A stretch of DNA of 64,000 nt from Rhipicephalus microplus. Its lineage: Eukaryota; Arthropoda; Arachnida; Ixodida; Ixodidae. The stretch lies in the NCBI RefSeq assembly GCF_043290135.1, contig NW_027464588.1, positions 7,291,501 through 7,355,500 on the forward strand, read 5' to 3'. The position numbers and the translations under genes were made by a program. This document shows positions 31,972 through 42,069 of the stretch, one piece after another. The stretch's first letter is position 1. Each line of letters begins with the position of its first letter. The notes under the pieces were generated by a model. It saw only the letters and a list, made by a program, of their open reading frames with translations, made no database searches and was not told the DNA's origin.

Positions 31972-32684
31972 TCTCTTCCCCCGTGAAAATATTATCAACA
32001 ACAGTGCCATACTCAACCAGAAATTAGGTAAATGCACGAGAACAAAACCACCAGCGCTGCAGTAGGACATCTTCAAAATGATCCCGATGACACCAGATGG
32101 ACTGCCTACAATTAGTCACCAGTAATCGATCGAACTGCCCTAAATAAAGAACATTCTGTACATCAAGATTCGTTTCTGTTTGATTTATGAAAAAACAGAA
32201 CTGCCGGACGTTACTATGGGAAATGGTACGAATGGTTCGAAAATTCAATTTTCGCATGGTTACATGGAACAGGTGATGCCATCTAGCGGGGCGTAGTTTT
32301 TTTTTATTTATAGATACTGCTGGCTCTACTCGGGCCCATGCAGGAGTGAAGACAAAGAAGTACGTTGACAGAAATTCGACATACAACTTGACCATTCATC
32401 AGTGTTGCTTGACGTAAATTGAAAACGTACAGCACACATAACGGGAGGCGTAAATATGCTTACACAATCGCGTGTAAGCATACGATACGGTATGCATACG
32501 GTAAAAGAACACAATAATAATGTCTTCCATTTTTGAAATGACACCTTAACTAAAGCTCATATTAAAAAGGCGGAGAAAACACCTCTAATGACATAAACTT
32601 GATCGTCTCTTCAGGTAACATATTCCAATAAGAAATATTTCAAGAAAACAAAGAAAAGTTATGCAAATAAATGTGGCTAATCGG
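31972..32684. other. No recognisable feature
   Basis: Possibly the 3' UTR side of the minus-strand CR1/L2-like LINE that follows, but nothing identifiable. Confidence 0.35.
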
Positions 32685-33960
32685 CTAACCGTGATGAATT
32701 CTCGCTGTTTGTTTGAAAGGTTTTCGCCACATATTGAAGTCACCGTAGCAAAGCTGATAGAGGAATTTTAATCTAGATATGACCCGACGTTGCTCGAGTG
32801 TTTGGAGATTTGCCCTGTTACGTAAAGTGGTTACACTCGAGTGACGCGAATAAACAGAATAAATGAAGCGCAAAGCTAATTTTTGTACTCTTTCAATTTT
32901 ACGTATTAAGTATTGTTGGTAAGGGCTCCAAATGACATCTGCATACTCCAATGTAGGTCGTACTAGTGCCTTATAAGCGTTTAATTTCACAGCAGGAAGA
33001 GTACAGCGCAACTCTGTTTTCAAAAATACCCACTTTGTTAACCATGTCTCAATTGAGTGCAAAGCATTGTTTAACTTAATTTCGTCATCTCGGGTTTCAA
33101 TAGCTGTGTATACCACACAGTCGTCCGCAAATAATTTACTATGAATAGTGGTTCAACAGTAAGATAAATATCATTTATATACACTACAAAAAGTAGAGGG
33201 CCCAGTTCAGAGCCCTGCCTTGCGGGACTCCAGAGCACACATCCAACTCTTCAGAGATGCACTCGTTAGTGGCGACACACTGTGTTGCCCCGCCGTGGTG
33301 GTCTAGTGGCTAAGGTACTCGGCTACTGACCCGCAGGTCGCGGGTTCAAATCCCGGCTGCGGCGGCTGCATTTCCGATGGAGGCGGAAATGTTGTAGGCC
33401 CGTGTGCTCAGATTTGGGTGCACGTTAAAGAACCCCAGGTGGTCGAAATTTCCCGAGCCCTCCACTACGGCGTCTCTCATAACCATATGGTGGTTTTGGG
33501 ACGTTAAACCCCACATATTAATTAATTGACACACTGTGTTCTATTTCTTAAGTAACATACTACCCATACAACTACTTTTCGTTCAACGCCAATTGAGAGA
33601 AGTTTTGTAATCAGATCGGGATGGCGGACTACATCAAACGCCTTTGACAAATTTAGAAATATGGCGTCAGTTTGACCATTATTATTTATTGTACTAATTA
33701 AGTCATCAGTTATTTCAGATAGTTGGGTAACAGTTGACAAAGCAGATCTAAATACCTGCTGTTTGGAATAAAGCAAATTGCTATATTCGAGGTAAGCAAT
33801 GATGGCCATACAAATAACATGCTCGAAAAGTTTACAAGTACTCGTTAAGAAAACTGGTCTGTTGTTGCTAATTTCTAGAGAAGAGCCAGACTTATGGAGG
33901 GGAATAATTTTTGCCGAGCGCCAATCATCAGGAATGGTTGAAGTGCGTGGGAAATAACGT
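32685..33960 (-). pseudogene. CR1/L2-like LINE RT remnant, minus strand, split by a SINE
   Basis: Reading the minus strand: finger residues with IPDDWRSAKIIPLHKSG (about 33920), FLNLSKAFDVVRHPDL, then the SINE. Beyond it come CSGVPQ, an intact LFADDCVVY (about 33125) and a thumb with RPTLEYADVIWSPYQQY and IERVQKLALRF. The RT catalytic boxes survive but the frame is broken between the SINE and the FADD box, and the endonuclease is absent (5'-truncated). Confidence 0.8.
33287..33527 (+). mobile_element. Ruka-like SINE, full length
   Basis: It starts GCCCCGCCGTGGTGG and has perfect RNA polymerase III boxes: A (TGGTCTAGTGG, about 33298) and B (GGTTCAAATCC, about 33343). It ends ATTAATTAATT. A perfect 13-bp duplication GACACACTGTGTT lies at 33274-33286 and 33528-33540. 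It interrupts the minus-strand CR1/L2-like RT. With both boxes intact it is the copy most likely to be transcribable. Confidence 0.95.
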
Positions 33961-35418
33961 AACTTTGTTGCAGATATTTAGTTGAAACAAAAAATATTTA
34001 GTTGAAACAAAAGCGTTTGCAATCTCTAAGCCAATGACGGTAAATTGATCAATGGCCTTTGTTGCAGCTGTTGTTCCCGCTTCTTTCGGTATGCTTCTAC
34101 TAGCGCACTAAAGACGAGCAACGTTGTGCACGGCAACAGTGACGTAAGATTGTCCGGTCGGTTCGCTTCTTGAAGCGGGTAATTTGAAGTGTGCTAACCC
34201 GAGGTGGAGCACTAAAACGTGATGTTATTTCAAAATAGGCCCTTCCTTTCACGAAAGTAACACTGCGAGGTTTCTAGACCACCATTTCAACAATCAACGT
34301 CGACTTAATAGTTGCATTTAGTGTCCTTTTATGCTTAAGCTCTCCGAAAGAGTGGATGGTTATATACAATACACATGTCTAAATCGATTCGACTGACTAG
34401 CAGCTTCCTTTTCATTGGTGTGGAAAATTACTTGCGCACACCGTAGGAATAATTCCATATGTGAAGCTGCTTTCTCGATCCTGAAGCGACGCCTCACGTC
34501 AGCAAATGTTTCCTCATTTTGATTTTACAGCCCCTACTTACGATCCTAGCATCTCCACCACTTGTGAGACGACGTAAGGTATGACAAAACGATTGTTGTA
34601 AATACAGCACTGACGCGCGAACCAAACACCGAACATATCGCTAGAAAACACGATGGCGATTATTACAAATAATAGTATGCCCAAGGGAAGACGAACAATT
34701 GCACCGTAAACGCTTACGTTTGTTTCATTATTGTAGTCATAATAAACACACGAAAAACTTTATGCATTATATAGAGAACACTTTATATATGAAGTCAGAT
34801 ATACCCCTATTTTTGTACTGAGACTATATTAGAGGACCCCTGAACCACCTCTAAGAAAACAATAAACCAGCTTCGTATTATCTCACGTAGTTTATCTTTT
34901 TCGCGGCACAGTTCGCGACCTTGCAGTTTGATCACGTGACGTCAGGGCGAAATAAGCTCTCAATTGTTTAATATAGGTGACATATCTGCTGTGAATTGTT
35001 TCATACAAGGCTTTACGAAGCAGTGACATGGTCTTTTTTCTTTGTAATGTATGACTATCACGCGTGAAGAACTGATTTCACTTCGTGTTCTGCGTTTACG
35101 ACAGCACAAGCACAGGCAGTAGCGTGTGGCCGAGAGGCGCGAAATCATAACCGGCTAAACACTTAGTGCCAACTTTGCGCGTGTTTTACAAAAAATGAGT
35201 GGCGAAGAGAGGTAGCGCTTGTGGGTAGTGTAGTTAAGGCGAGAAAGACACTACTTTTTCGCCTTTGAACTTGCGGCGGTTAACAAGCCCTTCAATGATG
35301 CCCTCTAAATATAGTATAAAGTATTTAAAAATAAAGAAAATTCCTTGACAATGCAATGACAATTAGCACCGCCTAAAATATTACGTTATTTTATGATTTT
35401 TATAAAGTTGAAGTAAAA
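33961..35418. other. No recognisable gene
   Basis: AT-rich, no splice-bounded open frames that I trust. It directly precedes the CR1/L2-like LINE. Confidence 0.4.
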
Positions 35419-36105
35419 ATTGGAGCCGGCACGCTTGCCGACATGAAGCTCAAAACACTTCTGCTCTTGCAGGTTTTTGCGGTCTTTTGGACGGAAACTG
35501 CGCATCAGCCGTTCGGCGGGCATACGGTACACGTGTGTTCTGCCATCCCATCTGCGGATACATCACGCAAAGCGTCATCAGCTCGAGCATCTTCATCGCT
35601 GGACGAGGAGTGCTGTGATCCTTGTTGGGCCGCTTGCGTGAGCGATTACGACGGCGACAGTCGCTGCATGTGTGGAACATCATGTGACCCAGAACTGGCG
35701 TATATATTTGCGCGACACCTTGGCTGCGTGGGAATTGGAGCCGGCACGCTTGCCGACATGAAGCTCAAAACACTTCTGCTCTTGCAGGTTTTTGCGGTCT
35801 TTTGGACGGAAACTGCGCATCAGCCGTTCGGCGGGCATACGGTACACGTGTGTTCTGCCATCCCATCTGCGGATACATCACGCAAAGCGTCATCAGCTCG
35901 AGCATCTTCATCGCTGGACGAGGAGTGCTGTGATCCTTGTTGGGCCGCTTGCGTGAGCGATTACGACGGCGACAGTCGCTGCATGTGTGGAACATCATGT
36001 GACCCAGAACTGGCGTATATATTTGCGCGACACCTTGGCTGCGTGGGAATTGGAGCCGGCACGCTTGCCGACATGAAGCTCAAAACACTTCTGCTCTTGC
36101 AGGTT
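35419..36105 (+). repeat. LINE 5' monomers, 315 bp x 2.2
   Basis: Units 35419-35733 and 35734-36048 look identical base for base as far as I can read. A third unit runs 57 bp (36049-36105) until the sequence diverges after TTGCAGGTT. The period (315) is a multiple of three and the units keep one open frame joined to ORF1. Tandem 5' monomers act as promoters in mouse L1; whether they do so here is inference. Confidence 0.95.
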
Positions 36106-36987
36106 AGTGCTGTTCGTATGCTTGAAATTCCTAAAGCACTTTTAGCGTTGCCGGCTCCTCCCACAAAGGCATGTGTCGCGAGCACCACGGTGCGAGTGTG
36201 CACTGGAGTTAATGGGAAGCGTTTTCGCTTTATTGTGAACCGAGTGCTATATGTTGCTCTTCTTCTACTACTTTCTGGAGACATTGAGCTCAATCCTGGG
36301 CCTTTCGATAAAGGTGAAATGGATTATTTGAAGAAGTTGCAGGATACTATTATGAGTAAGTTAGAAAATATTGATACTAGGATAACTAACAGTGATACTA
36401 ACATAGCTGAAATAAAGAGCAAGCTAGAGATGACCGAGGGCCATATAGAAAGCGTCATGAAATTGGTACATGAGCAAGCCACTGTAATAAAGAATCTAAC
36501 TCATCAGATGCGAATTCTTCAAAAGAAAAATATCGACCTCGAAAACAGAAGCCGTAGAATGAACCTTGTGTTTTACGGGATAGACGATAATGACCAGCAT
36601 GAAACTTGGGAACAGTCTGAGGCCCTCGTTAAGGGCATCTGCACTGCCCAACTCGGATACGAACTGACATCAGTTCAAAGGGCACATCGCGTAGGTCGTT
36701 TTAATGAACGGAAAAAAAGGCCAATTATTGTGAACTTTTCATCTGATAAGGAAAAAGAGGTCGTCCTTAAAAAAGCCAAGAATTTGAAAGGTACACAGTA
36801 CAGCATTGAGCAGGATTATTCATTCGAAACGCGCACTGTACGAAAGAAGCTTTGGGAATATGGTAAAGCGAAAAGGGCGGATAAGAAAAACCTGGTTAAG
36901 CTAAAAGCCGATAAACTGATTATAAACGGCAGAGCATTTACTTGGGATGATGAAAAGGAAGAAGTCGTTGCCTTGTCTAAACGATGA
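35443..36987 (+). CDS. LINE ORF1: signal-peptide/Cys-rich repeats, 2A motif, coiled coil, RRM-like RNA-binding protein
   Basis: 514 codons. Residues 1-105 and 106-210 are the same unit: a signal-peptide-like start (MKLKTLLLLQVFAVF), a polar stretch and a cysteine-rich end (EECCDPCWAACVSDYDGD, RCMCGTSC). A third start (MKLKTLLLLQVSAV, residue 211) opens a shorter hydrophobic leader. A second hydrophobic run then precedes the 2A motif GDIELNPGP at residues 279-287. After it come a coiled coil (about 290-370) and an RRM-like domain plus C-terminal domain as in L1-type ORF1 proteins (NLVFYGIDDND, VQRAHRVGRF, RPIIVNFSS). Met codons at 35443, 35758 and 36073 are all possible starts, giving nested leaders. 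Known role of such proteins: binding LINE RNA and chaperoning it. The leader is unusual. Confidence 0.85.
   Translation: MKLKTLLLLQVFAVFWTETAHQPFGGHTVHVCSAIPSADTSRKASSARASSSLDEECCDPCWAACVSDYDGDSRCMCGTSCDPELAYIFARHLGCVGIGAGTLADMKLKTLLLLQVFAVFWTETAHQPFGGHTVHVCSAIPSADTSRKASSARASSSLDEECCDPCWAACVSDYDGDSRCMCGTSCDPELAYIFARHLGCVGIGAGTLADMKLKTLLLLQVSAVRMLEIPKALLALPAPPTKACVASTTVRVCTGVNGKRFRFIVNRVLYVALLLLLSGDIELNPGPFDKGEMDYLKKLQDTIMSKLENIDTRITNSDTNIAEIKSKLEMTEGHIESVMKLVHEQATVIKNLTHQMRILQKKNIDLENRSRRMNLVFYGIDDNDQHETWEQSEALVKGICTAQLGYELTSVQRAHRVGRFNERKKRPIIVNFSSDKEKEVVLKKAKNLKGTQYSIEQDYSFETRTVRKKLWEYGKAKRADKKNLVKLKADKLIINGRAFTWDDEKEEVVALSKR
36277..36303 (+). other. 2A ribosome-skipping motif (GDIELNPGP)
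   Basis: It matches the 2A consensus D-(V/I)-E-x-N-P-G-P exactly and follows a leucine-rich helix-prone stretch, as in functional 2A sequences. The ribosome would fail to form the Gly-Pro bond, releasing the leader and continuing with the RNA-binding part. 2A motifs are known at the N-termini of some non-LTR retrotransposon proteins. Confidence 0.85.
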
Positions 36988-39781
36988 CAGGAAAATTGTA
37001 CCATCTGCGTTCATCGTGATTTAATTATTGCAGTAGTGAATTGCCGAAGTGTAATAAACAAAATAGACGAATTCGCTGGCTTGCTTGATACCGTGGGGGC
37101 CGATGTCGTGTTCGGTACAGAATCTTGGCTCAACCCATCCATCTCTGATCATGAAGTGTTTCCTAACAATTATACTGCCTACCGTAAAGATAGGCCGAGT
37201 CATGGGGGTGGTGTTTTCTTGTTAGTTCACTCGTCCCTTTCATCCACTAATCTTGATATCGGTAATGACGCTGTCGAATCTTTCTGGAGTACTGTTACAG
37301 TCAGTAACAATTTTTCTTTTGTAGCTGGGACGTTTTATCGACCGCCCGCCGCGAACTCCAGTATTTTGCAATTATTAGGTGACATCGTTTCACAGGCGTC
37401 TGACCGTACGATATTATTAGCAGGTGATTTTAATTTACCCGATCTAAAATGGCGAAGTCACTCATGCGAGGTGCTGCATGCCAGCCGTAATAACCTAGAA
37501 ATGAAGAACATTGTTGACACTTTTGGGTTGATACAGTACGTTTTAGAACCCACAAGACTTAAGCATACCCTTGATCTTCTCTTTTGTAACTCCCCTAATT
37601 TAGTAAGTAACGTTGATATCATTCCAGGCATTAGTGACCATCAGGTTGTAGTAGCAGGTGTTACAACAAAAATTCAAAAAATCACGAAGAGTATCAGAAG
37701 AAAGTTGTTCTTTTTTGATAAAGGCGACTATCCGTCAATTTCCGCAAGGCTTCTTGATTATTTGCCTGTATTTGAATGCTTGGTAGAGGAACACAGTGTA
37801 GAGTATTTGTGGAACACATTTAAAAATAAGATACTCGAACTCTCAGAGCAGTACATACCAAGTATGGATTCGGCTAAGCTTAAGAAACGTAAAAAACCGT
37901 GGGTGACTTACAGTATCCTGAAACTAATTAAGAAACGAAGACGGGTATTCAAAAAATACAAAAAAATGAAAGGTAAAGTTCATTATAAGAAGCTACAGGA
38001 GCTAACACGTGAATATAAAGAAGAATCAGTAAATGCAAAGCAGCATTTTTTTAAACGATTGAATGAAAATATGAGTACAAATCCTAAACCTTTCTGGCAA
38101 TATCTAAAGGGATGTGGGTCTGATCCGGTTGGAATAAATGAACTTATTTTCGATGGACGCACTCTTTCCAATGATACGGATAAAGCCACGTGCCTAAATA
38201 ACTACTTCCAATCCATTTTTCTTCCTAAATCTGCATTGAGCTCACCCTTGCCAAGTAGCAGTGTTCCTCTCATGGAACCTCTTGAAATTAGTGTCAGCGG
38301 TATTGAGGCCTTGCTCAGGAATCTCGACGACAGTAAAGCTATCGGCCCTGACGGTGTCTCTCCAAGAGTTTTAAAACAGTGCGTTAACCCCATTTCGCTC
38401 TACCTTTACCTGATCTTTGAAAAATCACTAAGTACTGGCCAGTTGCCACAAGACTGGAAAGTGGCAAATGTAGTCCCGATCCACAAAGGAGGTCCTAAAA
38501 AAGACGTCACGAATTATAGACCTATTTCGCTTACCTCGATATCATGTAAAATCATTGAACATGTAATATATAAGGCTCTAATGAAGCATTTATTAGATTA
38601 CGATTTGTTAACAAAGACTCAACACGGTTTTCGTAAGGGCTTTTCCTGTACGACCCAGCTTCTCGAGTTCTACAACGATCTAGTATCTGAAATTGATCTA
38701 GGTGGGCAAACAGACTGCATCTTTTTAGACTTCAGTAAAGCTTTCGACACTGTTTCGCATCCTCTGCTCCTCGAAAAATTACGAATATTTAATATAGATG
38801 AAAGAATTTTTAATTGGATAGAGAATTACCTGTCACAACGCCGCCAATGTGTTGTCCTGAATGGTACTAAGTCGGAATTTCTAGAGGTCACGTCGGGCGT
38901 CCCCCAGGGATCTGTATTGGGGCCTCTGCTATTCATAATTTTTATAAATGACATTAACAAAGATATAAGCTCAAGTATACGGCTCTTTGCTGATGATTGC
39001 GTAGTCTACAGAAAAATTCAGAAAGAACATGATGTCCTTGAATTGCAGGCTGATCTTGCACGTATTCATCAATGGTGCCTTAAGTGGCAAATGAAGTTAA
39101 ACACAAATAAGTGCGTTCATGTGTGTTTTACAAAGAAGAAAAAAATATTTGATGCAAATTTTTGTCTAGGAGGAAATAAATTAGATAAAAAATACTCGTA
39201 CAAATATTTGGGTGTATTGCTGTCGCATGATTGTTCCTGGAATGCACATGTGGATTATGTGGTTTCCAAAGCCGCGATAGCGTTGAATTATATTCAAAGG
39301 AATTTGAGATGTGCAGATCCTAACCTTAGAAGCACGGCCTACCTCACTTGTATTCGTCCAATCTTGGAGTATGCCTGTACTCTTTGGGACCCAACACAAA
39401 CAGGTTTGATAAATAAATTAGAAAAAAATACAAAACAGAGCAGCCAGGTTTGTTTTGGGTCGGTACGGACAAAAGCAGAGTTGTACCGAAATGAAAAAGG
39501 AGTTAAACTGGGAGTTACTGTCGTCCCGTCGCAAAAAATTGCGTTTGAAGCTTTTATACCAGATATTTCATAAAAAAACGGGACTAGACAGCGACACTTA
39601 CTTAAAAAGACCAGATTACATATCTCAACGTACAGACCACATACACAAAATAAAGCCGTGCCGGGCCAGGACGAACCTGTATTCAAACTCGTTTTTTGTT
39701 AAAACTATTAACGAATGGAATTGTTTGACATCTGAGCAAGTGTGCAGTGTTAATGAAGATGTATTTTTTTCAACTTTGTAA
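36988..39781 (+). CDS. LINE ORF2: AP endonuclease plus reverse transcriptase (one frameshift)
   Basis: The frame is the same as ORF1 and opens directly after the UGA at 36985. No ATG lies before the endonuclease core; a GTG is at 37036. Endonuclease: VVNCRSVINKID, FGTESWL, GTFYRPP, AGDFNLPDLKW and GISDHQVV carry the expected Asn, Glu, Asp and His residues. RT: DDSKAIGPDGV, IHKGG, FSKAFDTV, SGVPQGSVLG and LFADDCVVY are intact. At 39421-39428 one extra base in an A run shifts the frame. The C-terminal part continues in the next frame to TAA 39779, and the original frame ends at 39573. Apart from this, all catalytic residues I can identify are present. Confidence 0.88.
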
Positions 39782-39859
39782 CCCCCCTGCTGTAACGCCT
39801 CTGGCAAAGCGGGGATATGTATGAATAAAGAATAAAGAAAGAAAAAAATAAAGTTGTAC

Positions 39860-40430
39860 AATTGTTTACTTTCATTGATGCTGCATCACCCTATGTCCCA
39901 TGGCACCCAACTGCACTTGAACTTCCCGCAATTTTTTCCGATTGAGTCGGGTTAACTTTGCTCCACATTCCAATGAAATAATATTTTCCCGCAACACCGC
40001 TATTGACGCCAACTGAAAAAAATAAACACATTACTAATTGTGCGTCACGGAGTTCATGCTGTTCTATGCAAGTAGGCAGAGACGTCAAACTCAGAGTGTT
40101 TCTTCCGAATTTTTTTCAGAAGAACAAGTGAAGTGATTTTGGCGTCAAGCCTTCCTTTTACGCACAAAAACCATGAACGAAGTTCTAAAATTTAGGTTTT
40201 TATTAACAACCTTTATGACATTTATTTTAAGCACAGCCAGAAAGCTTGTTAAATGGCTTACCTGTGCAAAACGTTTATGTAAATGCACTAAAATTTTCTT
40301 GCACCTCGCAAACTTTCGTATAAAATACACACGTATCTTTTGTCAAATTTTACCTACAAATACCCAACACCTTACAATAAATTGGACAAATAACAGGCCG
40401 TAGCTCTGAGGTTATTACAAACAAATACTT
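39860..40430. other. No recognisable feature
   Basis: AT-rich, unassigned. Confidence 0.4.
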
Positions 40431-40431
40431 A

Positions 40432-40915
40432 CCCCAGCCCGGTGATCCCACGCCTATGTTATCCTCATCTATACCCGACGGACGCGTGTAAAGCATGCGG
40501 GGAAAGGGCCACACTGCAGCACATGCTTTGGGAGTGGGCTGAAAAAGTTAACGTCACTGCTGCCGCTCACTTCACGACGCATGTCAGGCAGGGACGAAAT
40601 CCGAGGCCAATCGCTGCTGCCACCACCGCGCGAGAGCAGGGGCTGGCCTCCGCCGTGACTGCGGTCACTGTTGCTGATCGGCGGCATCAGCTTCGCTGCC
40701 GCTGGGAGGCGGCCCTCACCAGCGACGAGCTGGCCGACCAGCTTTGGGCCGTCTGGCAAGCTGAAGATACCGCCAGGGCGCAAGTACTTCGAGCGGTCAC
40801 CTGAGGTACTGCCATCATAATCAACCGAGAGTGGGAAGGGACAGGGGTTTATCCCCTCTTCCCCCACCTCGCCCGGTAAAACTGCCGCACTTTAAATAAA
40901 GTCCATTCATTCAAC
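40432..40915 (+). pseudogene. I-group LINE 3' end (C-terminal tail and 3' UTR)
   Basis: The frame from about 40442 to TGA 40802 encodes the tail that follows RNase H in tick I-group LINEs: YPTDACKACGERATLQHMLW, then an Ala-rich helix and SDELADQLWAVWQAED. The final Cys of the zinc-knuckle-like motif is Trp. The 3' UTR ends AATAAAGTCCATTCATTC at about 40912. It is a 5'-truncated insertion of about 480 bp with much higher GC than its flanks. Confidence 0.8.
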
Positions 40916-41293
40916 TACAAGCAAGAGTTGTGTCAGTTATAGCAACACAATAACTTGTATTTCCAAATGGTAAGTCTTACAACGTTCCTTGCATGGGACA
41001 TACTAAAACAGTTAAGAGTGTCCATAAATGGACGAAGACAATCGGTGAATCACGTGCTGTGCAGATATTGACGTGCAGACATGAAATGTGCGTACAAAAG
41101 TATTGTTTATTCTATCTTAATGAAATGTATCTGCACATAGACAACGTATATGCGATTGCTTTGACTTTATTCCTCGCTCTTGGTTCATTCGACACGCCTC
41201 TTATGAAATATAAACATGCATTGTATGGTAAAACTAGCGGCAGGCTATTTAGCCTATTATTTCGGCAAACATAGTGATGCTACGGGCATTCAC
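40916..41293. other. Unassigned; possible intron of the minus-strand exon candidate
   Basis: AT-rich with no repeats recognised. Confidence 0.35.
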
Positions 41294-41515
41294 CTTTCTT
41301 TGCCGATTGAAAGGTGTCTTCCGGGTCGAGTCTCTCAATTGCCAGGCTGAGGTGTGGTGCTCTGCTAGAAAAGTCAGCCAACTCGTGGGTGCCTGTATTA
41401 CCAGCCATTGACTTTGGCTTCTCTCCATCGTCGCTGGCGTTCAGGTTGACTCGGCCGAGCATTTGCCACAGGAGCTGCTCTTCTTCAGATGAGCCGGCAT
41501 GGTCGTACACGACAC
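41294..41515 (-). CDS. Candidate host exon, 222 bp, phase 1-1, minus strand
   Basis: On the minus strand an acceptor (TTGTTTTGTGCACAG, ending 41516) and a donor (GTGAAT, from 41293) bracket 222 bp that are open in the frame matching phase-1 introns at both ends. The 74 encoded residues are acidic and polar, include VVYDHAGSSEEEQLLWQMLG, and end APHLSLAIERLDPEDTFQSA. They have the composition of a real protein and no resemblance to transposon domains. GC is about 55 percent against AT-rich flanks. I do not recognise the protein; it is probably an internal exon of a host gene whose other exons lie outside the window. Confidence 0.5.
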
Positions 41516-42069
41516 CTGTGCACAAAACAATCATAATGATTGTTGGGGCTTCGCATTCAAAGATTACATTATTATCAGAAATGCCGTAGCGAAGAAATTC
41601 ATTGAATTTTGTCCATCTTGAATGCTTTACCATGCACATATATTGAAGTACAAAGACCTCTACCACTCCGCTCTCATCTGAACGTAGCCGCGATTGCTGG
41701 CGTTTCATCTCGCAACCTTCGCGTCAGCACTCAAACACCATAACCACAAGACTACCGAGGTGGATATGAACCGAATAACACTGAAGTTCTTTTGACCAGA
41801 AAAAAGAAGGAAGGAGGCTGCAAATAGTTAGTTTAAAAACAAATGATGAACATAATTTGCTTGGAATAAAAGCTCGACTGCCTGCTTAATAAAGTAGGCG
41901 ATCGCATCTTATATAATAACAGCGCAATGCAAAACTCAAAAAAAGAAAAACATTTTGGGGTGTTGCTCTTGCATTATGTATTCTCCAGGGCCCTATTCAT
42001 TTTAATGTAAGCAGAAAAGTTATTGCAATGAAAAAATGCTAGTTGATTTTTACAATATATAGACATAAA
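41516..42069. other. No recognisable feature
   Basis: AT-rich; nothing assigned before the truncated CR1-like LINE. Confidence 0.35.

Larger units (their letters stand above)
35419..39850 (+). mobile_element. Near-intact CR1/L2-like LINE with 5' tandem monomers and a 2A motif
   Basis: In order: two complete and one partial 315-bp 5' monomer (35419-36105), ORF1 (to 36987), ORF2 with AP endonuclease and RT (to 39781), and a short 3' UTR ending in a GAATAAA-type microsatellite (39821-39850). RT type (SGVPQGSVLGPLLF, LFADDC, IRPILEYACTLWDP) and lack of RNase H fit CR1/L2. Only one small frame error in ORF2 and the UGA between the ORFs interrupt the reading, so this is the youngest-looking autonomous element in the window. 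No target duplication is evident, as is common in CR1-type elements. Confidence 0.9.

Noticed and set aside
33295..33360. Functional tRNA gene
   Set aside because: Only the A and B boxes are tRNA-like; the stems do not pair and the segment continues into a SINE body with a target duplication.
36091..36110. Splice site CAG/GTTAGT within the LINE leader as proof of splicing
   Set aside because: It matches a donor consensus, but the frame runs through it unbroken and the same bases are the monomer break point; no evidence for use.
36277..36303. 2A motif as evidence of an integrated picorna-like virus
   Set aside because: The frame continues into a LINE ORF1 and is followed by LINE endonuclease and RT; no viral capsid, helicase or protease sequence is present.
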